Shown here piece after piece: positions 34,663-45,268 of a DNA stretch of 64,000 nucleotides (position 1 is the stretch's first letter; each line of letters begins with the position of its first letter). The stretch lies in the NCBI GenBank assembly GCA_020912385.1, contig CP087211.1, forward strand, positions 62,001 to 126,000. The letters run 5' to 3'. The position numbers and the translations under genes were made by a program. This DNA comes from Neofusicoccum parvum (Eukaryota > Ascomycota > Dothideomycetes > Botryosphaeriales > Botryosphaeriaceae). Under the pieces are notes generated by a model, which was not told where the DNA came from, did not search any database, and saw only the letters and a program-made list of their open reading frames with translations.

Positions 34663-35712
34663 ATGGCCCAGCTCCTCACCCAGGCCAACGGCGGGCCCAG
34701 CGTCGCCTTCCACACGCAGGCCACACTCCCCGCCCCAGGCGCCGGCAAAGTGATCGTCCGCTTCCTCGCCGCGCCGATCAACCCGCTCGACTTGCTCGTG
34801 CTCGCCAACGCCTACCCGGCCAAACCATCCTTCACCCACACCAACGGCGAGCCCATCCCGGGCTACGACGGCGTGGCCGAGGTCGAGCAGTGCGGGCCCG
34901 GCGTGCACTCCCTCAGCCCCGGCGACACGGTCATCCCCGCGCGCTTCGGCATCGGCACGTGGCGGACGCGCGCGGTGCTGCCGGCGGCGGCGCTGCTGCG
35001 GCTGGCCGCGCGCCCGGCCGACCCGGCGCTCGCCGCCGTGCTGCGCATCACCGTCGCGCCCGCCTACTTCCTGGTCGAGGACATGGCACCGCTGCGGCCG
35101 GGCGACTGGATCGTCCAGAACGCCGGCGCCGGCGCCATCGCCCAGCTGGTCGCGCAGTTCGCGCGCCGCCGCGGCGCGCGCGTGCTCAGCGTCGTGCGCG
35201 ACCGCGGGGCCGACGAGCTCGCCGCCGTCAGGCGCGCGCTGCTGGCTGTCGGCGTCGACGCCGTCGTGACGGAGAGCGAGATGGCGGCGGCGGGGGGCCA
35301 GGGCCGCCGCGTCACGCTGGCGCTGGACTCGGTGCATGGCGCCTCGGGCCAGCGGCTGGTGAAGGCGCTGGCGCCCGGCGGCACGTACGTGCAGCTGGGC
35401 TTCCTGGGCGGCGGCAAGGAGCAGCTGCCGCTGGACGCCCGCGACCTGTTCGGCCGCCAGCTGACGATGAAGGCGTTCCGGGGGTCGTACCAGCTGGGGT
35501 TGCGCAGTGAGGACGAGCAGCGCGGTCTGTTTGACTGGTTCGTCGAGCTGTTCAACAGTGGAGAGCTGCAGCCGCCGCCCCTGGGCTTGGAGCCTGTCGA
35601 GTGGGTTGCGGCCGACGGGGAGGGGGCTGGGAAAGATGTGGTCCAGGCGGTCGTCAGGGCACAGGAGGCTCGGTTGGGCCAGCGGAAGCAGATCTTGTTG
35701 TTTAAGCACTAG
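34663..35712 (+). CDS. MDR-family oxidoreductase, MECR/quinone-reductase-like
   Basis: Intronless, 349 aa, very GC-rich. The N-terminal GroES-like half shows INPLDLLVLANAYP and PGYDGVAEVEQCGPGVHSL. The Rossmann half shows DWIVQNAGAGAIAQLVAQFA, where the usual N-x-A-x-S-x-V-G nucleotide signature is changed to NAGAGAIAQ. No zinc-binding Cys/His set is visible. The closest family is the mitochondrial 2-enoyl thioester reductase/MECR group and zeta-crystallin-like reductases, which reduce enoyl double bonds with NADPH. No clear mitochondrial presequence is seen, so a cytosolic secondary-metabolite reductase is plausible. Divergent from the NRPS with a shared promoter, it is a candidate member of the same cluster. 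Confidence 0.85.
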   Translation: MAQLLTQANGGPSVAFHTQATLPAPGAGKVIVRFLAAPINPLDLLVLANAYPAKPSFTHTNGEPIPGYDGVAEVEQCGPGVHSLSPGDTVIPARFGIGTWRTRAVLPAAALLRLAARPADPALAAVLRITVAPAYFLVEDMAPLRPGDWIVQNAGAGAIAQLVAQFARRRGARVLSVVRDRGADELAAVRRALLAVGVDAVVTESEMAAAGGQGRRVTLALDSVHGASGQRLVKALAPGGTYVQLGFLGGGKEQLPLDARDLFGRQLTMKAFRGSYQLGLRSEDEQRGLFDWFVELFNSGELQPPPLGLEPVEWVAADGEGAGKDVVQAVVRAQEARLGQRKQILLFKH

Positions 35713-36627
35713 GTGCATAAATTTGCGGAAGGATCGATAAGCTCCTTGTAGGCGTCTAGCCTGGAAAGTTCACGGACATATACTGAGACGCAGCCCCTGG
35801 TCCAGTGTGCCAAATTCAGTTGGTCAGTTTTTGAGACTTCATGTTACCGTGCTCCGTACAATTTGTAACCAGCTCCCACGAGCTGATCATCAGGAATTAC
35901 GAAATTGACGTAAGCTGTTAAATCCTTCCTTAACACCTGCCTCCCTGTTACATTTATAACAACCGTCTACGTCTTCGGGTCTCATGCTTATGTCCCTCAA
36001 ACCTCTTTGATTCTCGCAATTTGCTTGTTTTCCATTGCGAAATGAAGATATCAATGGACGAACTGGGCATCTATTCGAGCCACGCCTCGGTTACCGCAAT
36101 TTGATATCGATTTTGTTTCCTATCTGTTCTTGCAGGGCGGGGTGCAGCGTAGATCTGTAGCAATATTGAGTTGTCTTTTTAGGTGGGGTTCTTAGATAAC
36201 CAGAAGCCGCCTACCCAAAACATCGTCAACTGAGGATGACAATTTGTTTCAGACAAAGGAAAGCCAGTGACGCCTCAGGGTGACTTGGTATTCACCAAGA
36301 TTCAGTTATCAAATTATACTACCAGACACCACTCACGTCATCATGCGGTCTGAAAGGTTGCAAATCTGATCCTGCATTGGTGAAACGTGTTCTCGCTACT
36401 ATCTATAATGAATTCGATTCCCAAATGACGTCCAACTGTCTGCACCATTGAAAGGCAGCTCATCTCGTCCCTTCACGAGAATATGTTCACCGCGCCCTTC
36501 CTCATGGCTGGCCGCCACAACCGAAAGGGGAATGCATCATCATGAATTTAGCAGAGCAGAACAGAATCTATTTGTGAGACTATGGTATGAGACTCAACGC
36601 AAAACATTGACCTCCCACCAAACTTTC
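35713..36627. other. Intergenic between convergent genes, with palindromic element
   Basis: About 900 bp between the 3' ends of the MDR and dienelactone hydrolase genes. No gene is seen. It contains the third exact palindrome at 35870-35885. Confidence 0.45.
35870..35885. repeat. Palindrome CAGCTC-N4-GAGCTG, site 3
   Basis: Third exact copy, spacer CCAC, flanked AAC on the left and ATCATCAGG on the right. It lies between two convergent genes, 158 bp after the MDR stop, so it is not in an obvious promoter. Confidence 0.6.
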
Positions 36628-37536
36628 CTATGCCTTGACGTACTCGTCGAACCAGTGAACCGCCTGCAGAAATGCCTGTTCCATGGCAAACTTGACATGC
36701 TTTTTGGAGATATCGTCACGGATGGCGTAACCGTGCGTAACACCCGAGTAGACGTTGATCTGGTAAGTGGCCTTGATGTCCACAAGGATGTCCTCGCTTT
36801 CGCGCCGCTTGGGCGTGGGGAAGATGGCGTCAGTCTCTGTATGTAGTCAGCGCCTCCGCTACTACTCGTACGATCAAACTTCCACTTACCAGCAGCGGCG
36901 ATGCTGAGTGGTCCCTGGATTGCCCTGACTTCCTCTGGTTCGACAAGAGACGGGTGTGCGATGTAGCCGGCGTCGAAAAGGCCGGTCTTGAGGTGGCGGC
37001 AGACGTACTTGGCACCTAGGCAGTAGCCTGCTGCCCCGATCCTCTTGACGCCCTTGTTGCTCCTGAGCTCTTTGATGACGGCTTGCACAATGGGGTCAAT
37101 CCGCGTGGGTGGGTAATCGTCCAGCCACTTCATGACATCGAAGCCCTTGGGCAGATCTATCGGAAGCGCACCATCATCAAAGAGATCGGGTATGACTACG
37201 AAGTAGCCGTTGGCAGCGAACTGGTCGGCGATTCTGGTGAATCCTGTGAGTACAGGGCACAGACAGCCAAGATGCCACAAACGGGCCTTACAGTTGGGCA
37301 TTGATGAGCTGGTAGCCGAAGATATCGGAAACGATAAACACGGTGTTCTCTGTGCTCTTGTCCGGGGGGTATGAGACGTAGGTGTTATCTCGATGGGTGT
37401 CAATGGGCCGTCAAAGATGGACAGAGGGTGTGGGAGTGCAAGACGTACAGCCAGCAATTTTCTCGATCTTGCCAACAGGAGTACCCTCATGCTTGATGCC
37501 GACAGTGCAGCAATTTCCGGGTGGGTAGGAAGCCAT
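36628..37536 (-). CDS. Dienelactone hydrolase family protein
   Basis: Four exons, 37536-37449, 37388-37292, 37233-36890 and 36836-36628, close exactly at 245 aa. Landmarks of the alpha/beta-hydrolase fold are TVFIVSDIFGYQ, PDLFDDGALP, the nucleophile elbow AAGYCLGAKY (Cys nucleophile), and YSGVTHGYAIR with the catalytic His. Family members open dienelactones or hydrolyse related esters; some fungal ones act in biosynthetic clusters. It starts MASYPPGNCCTVGIKHEG, the usual fungal DLH N terminus, and has no signal peptide. Neighbours are the MDR enzyme and a carboxymuconolactone-decarboxylase-like gene. The latter also belongs by family to aromatic-ring catabolism. Confidence 0.93.
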
Positions 37537-37777
37537 CGTGTCCGGGAGCAAAGGAGCAGAGGTGATTTGCGAAAGAGGTCTTGAACTGCTGCCACCACTT
37601 CTTTTATCTGATCACCACTTTGCGTACACTTATCAATGAAGTCTGTAAATGCTCACGTGGAGCTCCCAGGATAGTCTCATACTGTTTATTGCGTAGTGCG
37701 CTCTGACAAATCCGATTAAACACATGTCAAGACAGAGTAGGGACGAGGGGCAGCATTGGCTGGAAACTTGATTCTCT

Positions 37778-38032
37778 GTGAGTGAGCCTGTCACATTCGA
37801 CGAACTGATACTGTTCCCCAGCGACTGGCATGGAAGGTCAGCATCACTATCCGGGCTATATGACGTATCTGCGAAGCAAGATGACATACCACACATCTTT
37901 GGGAGGTATTTGCCGGTCAAGCATATTCCTAAAGAGGTTGAAGACGCGTTGGCATCAAATCCCAAGACCGCAGCAATCAGGCTAGAGGTATATGGATGCA
38001 TCTTGGGCGCTGATCTGAAGAATCTACAGTGA
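37778..38032 (+). other. Protein-like open frame without start codon, possible exon or gene fragment
   Basis: An 84-codon frame has reasonable composition (for example PKEVEDALASNPKTAAIRLE and VYGCILGADLKNLQ) but no ATG. Its first bases are gtgagtgag, which look like a splice donor, and ttccccag at 37816-37823 looks like an acceptor. It could be the last exon of a small gene or a remnant. I do not recognise the family. Confidence 0.25.
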
Positions 38033-38084
38033 TGAAATGCCGGGCAGCAGAGCTTATCACGGCATCCGTCTTTGGCATGGAAAT

Positions 38085-38098
38085 CAGCTCTTGCGAGC
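38085..38098 (-). repeat. Degenerate palindrome GCTCGCAAGAGCTG, site 4
   Basis: On the minus strand 14 nt are identical to site 2 and are followed by AT. The outer CA pair is lost on one side. It lies 193 bp before the start of the gene at 38291. Confidence 0.5.
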
Positions 38099-38290
38099 AA
38101 ATCTTTGCAACCAGATATTAGTCATCCAGCAGCTGGCAGCCGTGTTTCCTGTCACGCACAGCTCCAATACCGGGCGGCAAGCAGCATTCACGCCTTCTTT
38201 AAATCTGATGGCTGCCGCGCTCGTCCTTCAGCCAGCGAACCACCTCTACTGTCCCCGACGGCGCACCTACCCGGCGACGAGTCAACGACC

Positions 38291-38982
38291 ATGGCTGCCC
38301 ACAACGATCCCTTCCGCCACACCTGCCTGGTGCCGTACGTCGACGCGGCTACGGCGCCCCCGGACGTCGCCGCGAAGATCAACGTGCTGCCCTTCCGACG
38401 CAACGTGTTCCTGGTGCTGGCCCATGCACGCGGGCCGTTCCCTCACCTGATGAGCCTCCTTGGCACATTCTTCAACGGGCAGCTCCGCACCGTGCAGCTG
38501 CTCGAGTGGGTATGTCCGCCGCGCAGCCCGACCCGCCCGCCCGCCACTGCTAACCGCGCGCGCCGCAGCAACTGATCGTGCTCCGGACGGCCAACACGCT
38601 GGGGTCCAAGTACGTGCACGACGTGAACCTGCCGGTGGCGGAGCTGTACGAGCTGGGCCAGGACAAGCTGGACGCGCTGCGCTGGGGCACGGCGGCGGGC
38701 GTGCGCGGCGGCGAGGGCCCGTGGACGGCGCGCGAGCGGGCGATCCTGCGCGTCGTCGACGAGCAGCTGGCCACGTACACCAACGAGCCGGCCACCATCG
38801 CCGAGGCGCTCCAGCTGCTGTCCGTCGAGGAGCTGGTCGAGTGCATCGTCATCGTCGGCACCTACGCGCTGCTCGCCCGCGTCAACCGCGGCCTCCGCGT
38901 CGACGACGACCAGCCCATCCGCCCGCCCGGCATGTTCGAGGGCCTGCGCAAGTCCGTGACGCCGACCGTGCCGCGCCAGTGA
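38291..38982 (+). CDS. Carboxymuconolactone decarboxylase-like (AhpD fold) protein
   Basis: Two exons, 38291-38509 and 38569-38982, close at 210 aa. The N-terminal half has RNVFLVLAHARGPFPHLMSL followed by a short conserved helix. Exon 2 begins QLIVLRTANTLGSKYVHDVN and continues WTARERAILRVVDEQLATY. The order is that of the CMD/AhpD family: a helix with E..IVLR, a ..Y.W..H-type segment, then a region spaced like TERERAIL..V. The redox CxxC of true AhpD peroxidase partners is absent; SKYVHDVN occupies that place, as in decarboxylase-like or non-redox members. Catalytic role unproven. It lies between the dienelactone hydrolase and an MFS pump, on the edge of the putative NRPS cluster. Confidence 0.82.
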
Positions 38983-39633
38983 GGGCGAGGGCGAGAGCGA
39001 GGCCGCCGGCGAGGCCGCCGGGCGCTGAGGTGGACGGTGGGCAGCACGCCATTGACTGTGGCGATGAGGTGCTGCTGGGCCGGGGCTCGTGCAAGTGCAG
39101 CGAATTAAGAATCCGATTATCCGATGCGGTGACGGTCGTTACCATGCGCGCGGTGCCCAATGACAGTCCTCTCTCCCATCGTGCAGTGCCAATGCTTCTT
39201 TCTGATCTTGATTCTCGGCTGAGCCTCCCGATAAGCCGCGGCGGCCCCATGGGCGCCTTGCACAAGCCCGTGTCCTCCTAAGCCCTGACGGGCATGTGCA
39301 GCCGCTCGAGTACGTCATTGTGTCCAATGCACCCCTACATCATATTATTTGAAACCGTGCTGCACCACCTGGAAGGGTTTTACCGAACATCAAAACTTCA
39401 CTGCACCCCAGATTGATTGCTTAAACAGGACGGCGTGTTATGGAGACATGAAGCACGGAAACGAAGTCACAGTCGACTAGTCTCCTCAAATCATTATTTG
39501 AATACGAAAATTGTTGAAATTTGCTCTATTGACCGACACAACTACGTATCTCTACTCCTCATCAACAACATTCCACAAAACAATGCTCTCTGCTTCCCCC
39601 ACACAGCCCTCCTCCGCTCACGCTTTTTTCCCG
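38983..39633. other. Intergenic, no gene recognised
   Basis: About 650 bp between the convergent CMD-like and MFS genes. Nothing beyond 3' sequences is supportable. Confidence 0.4.
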
Positions 39634-41251
39634 TCAATTTTTGTTCTCGACATTCTTGGACCTCAGGCGGATGGCGTGTCCATATCTGTAGAACAACAAC
39701 GGAATGGGGATCATGCCGATCCCGACAAGACCGATGAGGCCGGTCGCCCAGGCGACGCCCAGGCGATGATACAAGGCGGGGCCGACCAGCGGGAAGCTGG
39801 CGCCAAAAAAGCTGCGGACGAAGGTGTTGGCGCCGATGGCGCTGTTGGCCGTGTTGACGTAGGTGTCGATGATGTAGTTGAGGCACTGGTTGAAGACGAT
39901 GTAGATGCCCATGGCGATGGGCACGCTGCCGGCGAGCTGCCCGATCCAGTGCACGTCGGGGCTGGACGTCAGCGCGAAGATGAACAGGCCCGCCGGGAAG
40001 AGGCAGCCGCCCACGCACATCATCGGCAGCCGCTGCTCCGGGATGATCAGGCCGCCGTTGCGCTTCACCTGCGCCGCGTATGTCGTCAGCGAGTGCCTGA
40101 TGACCACCGCGGCCCCGAGGAGCACGCCGAGAAACATGCCCGTGTACGAGAGCCCGCTGATGCCGAGCGACCAGTGTCGGACTTCGCGGAAGGCGATGGG
40201 GAATGACACGAAGACCATGTACAGGATGCCGTAGACGAATGCTTGGTAGATGGTGATGAGGAGGAGGATCGGCTCGGTGACGAGCATTTCTACACGCCAT
40301 GGAAAGTCAGACATCGCGGCACTTGGAATCATGACGGGAGAGCAGGGATGTCGTACTGAACGAGCGGACGAGGTATATCTGCAGGATGGTTTTGATATCC
40401 TTGGCCTGGTCGCCCCCCATCGGGCGGACATTCGGGTTCCCCGTCTGCGCCTTGATCGCATCCGCCTTCCACCGAAGCAGTGTCGCACCATGAGTCTCCG
40501 GCAGAGCGATGATGGACAGCACAGCGGCAGCGAGCCCCATGAAGGCGCTGAGCCAGATGGTCCATCGCCAGCCTGCGGTGGCGGCGACGAAGTTGCCGAC
40601 TATCGGCGCCAGGATGATGCTGCCGAAGATGGCACCAAGGCAGCCCGCCATGGCAACGCCTCGGCGGACGGGGGTCCAGATGTCGACCAGCCCGCCGCCG
40701 AAGATGGTGAGCGGCGCGGCGCCGAAGGCTCCGCATAGAAAGCGGCCGACAATCACCGTGACGACGTTGTCCGCGAGCGCTACGAGCACGCTGAAGGCAG
40801 TGAAGCACAGCAGGCCGATGCAAACCGGCCACTTGCGTCCAAACCGCTCAGACAAAGGGCCCCAGCATGGCGGACCAACAGTATACCCCTAACCAAGTGT
40901 AACTTCAGCATTTGCCACCACAGTTGAGAGTGAGGGTCAACGTACTATTAGGAAAAGGCTGATTCCCAGATTCGTTACTGTTTTGCTGGAATCGAACTCG
41001 CGAGAGATGCCGGGTGAACAGCTGCTGAAAATGCTGCTGGAGATATTCGTGGCCCAGTTCGCAACCACCCAGATGGACGTGATGAACACCTTTCGCGCGA
41101 ACGAATAGTTGTGCGGGTTTTCGGGGTCGCTGGGCCCGTCCCACCCGATCAAGACGTCAGCGAGGCAGTCATCGCAGTCCTCTTCCTCGTCAAAGACGGC
41201 GCGGTCGGGGAGAAGGGGCTCGTAGACGTCGGTGGAGTTCCGCTTCGACAT
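39634..41251 (-). CDS. MFS transporter, DHA1 drug:H+ antiporter-like
   Basis: Three exons, 41251-40946, 40888-40357 and 40289-39634, close at 497 aa. The start is the ATG at 41251 (MSKRNSTDVYEPLL). The N-terminal cytosolic part includes GWDGPSDPENPHNYS, typical of the fungal DHA1 group. Between helices 2 and 3 is GPLSERFGRKWP. Helix 5 carries GWRWTIWLSAFMG, and the central loop ends PETHG. Twelve helices are predicted. Members export drugs, polyamines or fungal metabolites. It closes the run of genes to the right of the NRPS and could export its product, but this is inference from position only. Confidence 0.9.
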
Positions 41252-43170
41252 TTGGGCAGCAGGGGCTCGCAGGAAGGATGGGGCACAAACGAACACGATC
41301 ACCGGGAGTCATTCTGGCCTTATCACCATGGATGACATGGAGCGGTTCCATGGAGTTGCACGTCCAGCTTCGCGCGACTGACAAATCGCCGCGCGCTGGA
41401 AACAGAATAGCGAAACAATTCCCGCGGACCCGCGCTTGCAGGGAAAGTGGAACCCGCCGCACCGTGACAAGGTGATTGGGTACCGCCGCCGTGGTTCTCG
41501 TGTGCTTGCGCGGGCGTCGTGGAAAGGTCAGAGTCCCGGCCCGCTGCAGCTTTATCGCACTTCCAGCGAATCAATTAATCACCGAATGCACCTGCGCGGG
41601 AAGTGTCTTTAGGGTTCGCATCGTGGCGCCGCTGCCGCGGCCCGCTGCCGCGGCCCGCTGCCGATGCATCCGCTCGCGCCTGATCCCCGTTGTGCTCCTT
41701 GCGCGATCTAAACCCTGGACCCTTGCAGCTGACCAGGGTGTACCCATGGACCGGATTTTCTTCTCGCTGACGACGCCGTCGTGAAGAATTCGCACGACGG
41801 CCTCCATGCAATCTTGTATCCACTGGCAGGGGGTGTGGTGTTCCGTGCAGAGCGGATTACGATAGGTGGGTGGCTGGGGTCGTGAGTTGGCCTCGCAGTG
41901 GCCATTGTTTGATCTCCCGCCTAAAGGCCCCACTAACAAAGCTGCGCTGGAGCCTACAGACTGCAGGGATGGCGGTACGTTAGGAGGGTGCCGAGAATGG
42001 AAAATGCGCCTACCACTTGCTGTCCCACTTATGACTCAACGACGGAGCCCCCGCTTGTATGTCTGCACAAACAAGCTTTGGATCACCTAAGCAAGAGGCG
42101 AGGGAAGGATTGAGTGGAAACGGCAGCAGCAATTGGATCGGCTGTATCCTCCCCTATCAGCCCGTGGTCTCCACGGACAGTTGAGATGATCATCTAAGCA
42201 GCCACCATGATCTCGGTTGAAGCGTCATCCTGATTCCCCACTTCAGTCAGCAGCCGTTCCAGTGCAAAGCCAAATAGCGTATGCGCCTAACTTGATATTG
42301 GCGCTCCAAATGCTCGTGTTCACACCATGTCGCAGGAGGAAACCCCGTGGGGCCAAGGCCTCGGCGCCCGACGGCCGAAGTCTCACTTCGCATGATGCCG
42401 TCTGCTTTTGACAGCTGATTGTTGCATTGAAGCACCAACCCAACACCGACCGGATGAGGAAGAGAGCAGCAGCCGGAAGGGCCCGGAAGGACCTCCGGTC
42501 AAAGCTGGAGGGAGACCTAGAAGGAGCCGCTATAGTCTTGGACGAGAGTGGGCCCTCCCGCACGCTGCTGTGGGCCCGCTGCAGTTCCCCAAGCGCTCTC
42601 CGGACGCTGAGCAGGGGCATCCGTGCCGGCGCTTGCAAATCCAGAGCCCACAATCGTCAGGGCTTCCGAGTGGGGTTGTGAGAATCATTTTGACCGCCAT
42701 CCCCTGTCCATCCTCGGGGAGAGGGGGTCGTGGCTGGATATCGATACGGAAGAAGACCAGAAGGAGATCCGGACGGAGGCACCACCGCGGATTCTCGGTC
42801 TATCAATCGAATTGGCCTGTGCGACGGCCTGGTCAAGCATCATGGGCTAAGATGGTCGATGGCTAGACCCGTTTTGGGACTGTCGCATAATCAGTCACCA
42901 CGAGAACACCACAGAACATTCTAACTCTCTGGTGTTTGCCTGTTGGGTCCCTGTAATTTTTCTTTTCTTCACCTTATTGCGCGAGGCGTAGTGTTGGTTT
43001 CTCTATCCTATCCGTAAGTTTCTCGAGAGAGCGGCAGCATGTAGAAAAGTATTATGTATCTTCATAAATCGTGCCATTTGAAAGCTTCAAGTCCATCTAA
43101 AATCTATAAGGTCAATTGCGGAATGCAAAATTTTCAGCAACACAAGCTTTCCTCCCATGGAAGGCCAAAA
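41252..43170. other. Long intergenic stretch, no gene recognised
   Basis: About 1.9 kb. Several overlapping frames of 60-150 codons occur in the GC-rich middle, none with motifs or consistent splicing. A CCGCGGCCCGCTG direct repeat occurs at about 41634-41662. This may mark the boundary between the NRPS neighbourhood and the next gene block. Confidence 0.4.
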
Positions 43171-45083
43171 TCAATCAAAATGTGTAAACCAGATATCCAG
43201 TTCCTTCGTCAGCCCCGAAAGCGGGCTCTCTGCCTCCGTTCTCCCAATATCATCTCCACTACTTTGCCGTTGGGCACTGATTTCGTCATGGCTCCTGCAA
43301 TAATCATTCATAGAGTGCATGGGACTACAGGCTGCAGGCGATGAGCTAGACGGTGCATAAGGGTTCGGCGGTCTGACAAAGCCTTGGTAGGTCTCCTCAT
43401 CTCCTGGGATGCCTGAGGCCGGTTCAGCTCAGTCGTGATGCAAGAGTCAAGCATTTAGATACGTACTCGGATGTGATTTCTTGCCACCCGCAAACGGGTC
43501 AAAAAAGCCTTTCGGGCTGCTCTGATGGCTGCCTGTATCAAATGGTTGGTATCGGATAGCCGCATTTATGTCCTCATAGCTGCAGAGTCAGCATTCATGG
43601 ATTCGGATAGAGGATGGGGGACAGTCACACCTCAGGCTAGGTAGATATTCCTTGAGGATGTCTTGGACCTGGATGACAGGAAAGTGGGCCTCCATGGATG
43701 GAGCTGAGCCAATTTTGTTGCGGATGTACTCCACAGCGGACAGTTTCTTGCCCTCGCCGAAGCGGTTTATGGACCGGACGAAGCGGTAGTTCGCGCTGTC
43801 TGGGAGACTTTAGTACAGTTGTATGATGGTGGAGCATATCTTCTTACCGAAAACACAATACATTAGCTTTGACACCACCTCATCACCGTACATGCGGCGC
43901 ACCGAGGCAAGCAGCCGGTTTATGAAGATGGTCTCGTCACGTAGAGATTTCAGAGTCCGAGAGGTTCCTTCGAAGCCGGCTTCTTTCATCTTTACATTGA
44001 GCTGACAGAAGAGTCAGTAACAGCTTTCAGCTCGACAGTGGCAGTAGGAAAACAGACCTCTCGAGCACCGGCTTTCCCAGTCTTTGTGGAAAAGGATTCC
44101 CAGATGAGGAAGAAACACAGCGATACGTATCGGGTGAAGTACGCATGCTGAAACCTCTCCTTGGCACGCTGTGCAACGGTGGTGCAGAGCTTCCATGCCT
44201 GCTTCGCGCACTGCTGAGGTTCGTCTGCGTCAACCGGCGAGACGTCGAGCCGCGAGTAGTAAGACCGCATGTCGCTCGTTGGTGCCTTCAGGTTCTCGAA
44301 ACAGTTGATGAGGTCATCGGCAGTTTGAATGGCACTCTTTTCGGTAGATCCGCCCGGGCTTGCAGTGGCGGTTGAGTCCTCGCTTGCGCGTCGCGATTGA
44401 GGGCGAGAGCTGGCAGCAGACTTTGAGGCCGCACGCGGACGATACGAGGCTACTCCTAGTCCTTGCCGTTGCGTCGGAGCAGGCGGACTGGGAGTGTTCT
44501 CGGAAATGAAGGGGCCGATAAGTTCCTGCAAGTACCGAGTTGATACCTGAAAGCAGGTCTCGTTTGTAGAAAGTGCCTCGTGCCGTAATTCGAACGACTC
44601 CCTGGTAGTCGTGTCAGACGTCACTGGGGACAATAAAAAGTAAGATGGGCGGTTATACCATGAGCTTGGAGGCTTGAAATCCCAACGGTGGTAACGGACA
44701 TAGAGTTTGTAGACCCTTTCAGACGCGGCCGAGACCATAGGCAAAGAGTCTTGGGGAAGTATTGCGGAGCAGCACCGCGCGTACGAGGCACGGGCGTAAT
44801 GGAACGTCTGGCCGCGATGCTCAGGCAGGCAGAACGGTATGATTGATATATGAACGGGTAGAAGGTGTGTTTCATTGAGCGGCACCAGGAAGGACAGATA
44901 GGATGGCTCTGTGGGAGTATCAATGATCAATTCAGACCTTTGCCAGTCCAGATCCTCCGGATTGAAATAGTAGACGTGGTCTGAAGCTTGCCGGGCTCTG
45001 TTGATAGCCATTGGGTTGCAGCGTGTGTTTACAATTACAACTGAACCCCCTTCTCCGCCGTCCGGGCCAGAGAACCAAGCCAT
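43171..45083 (-). CDS. Uncharacterised 567-aa protein
   Basis: Five exons, 45083-44058, 44001-43848, 43799-43631, 43579-43467 and 43412-43171, close exactly. This is strong evidence for a real gene although no family is recognised. Exon 1 has an aromatic-rich N-terminal domain (DHVYYFNPEDLDWQRSEL, LPVHISIIPFCLPEHRG) and a Ser/Pro/Arg-rich linker (about residues 200-255). The C-terminal half is helical (NRLLASVRRMYGDEVVSKLM, YRFVRSINRFGEGKKLSAVE) and ends in a Ser-rich tail. No signal peptide or membrane helix is seen, so it is likely cytosolic or nuclear. The start at 45083 is the first ATG after an in-frame stop. A protein-like frame just upstream (45244-45035) could be an extra 5' exon in another phase. 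Confidence 0.65.
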
Positions 45084-45268
45084 ATGTATGTGTCTGTATC
45101 ATAGCCGCTGGAGTGCAGTGCATGTATCGTTTGGAGAGCCCTTCGGCCCGCACGCAGATGGTGTGTAGGGAAAGGCCCCACGCCGCCGGGCAATAGAACC
45201 AGATTGGCGGACATTCCAGGTGGGTCTCTTACGGCTGGAGCCATTTTCCTTACTTTATCAGGGAGCAC

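Noticed and set aside
41626..41665. CCGCGGCCCGCTG direct repeat as a mobile-element end
   Set aside because: Only a short tandem duplication, with no terminal inverted repeats or transposase sequence nearby.
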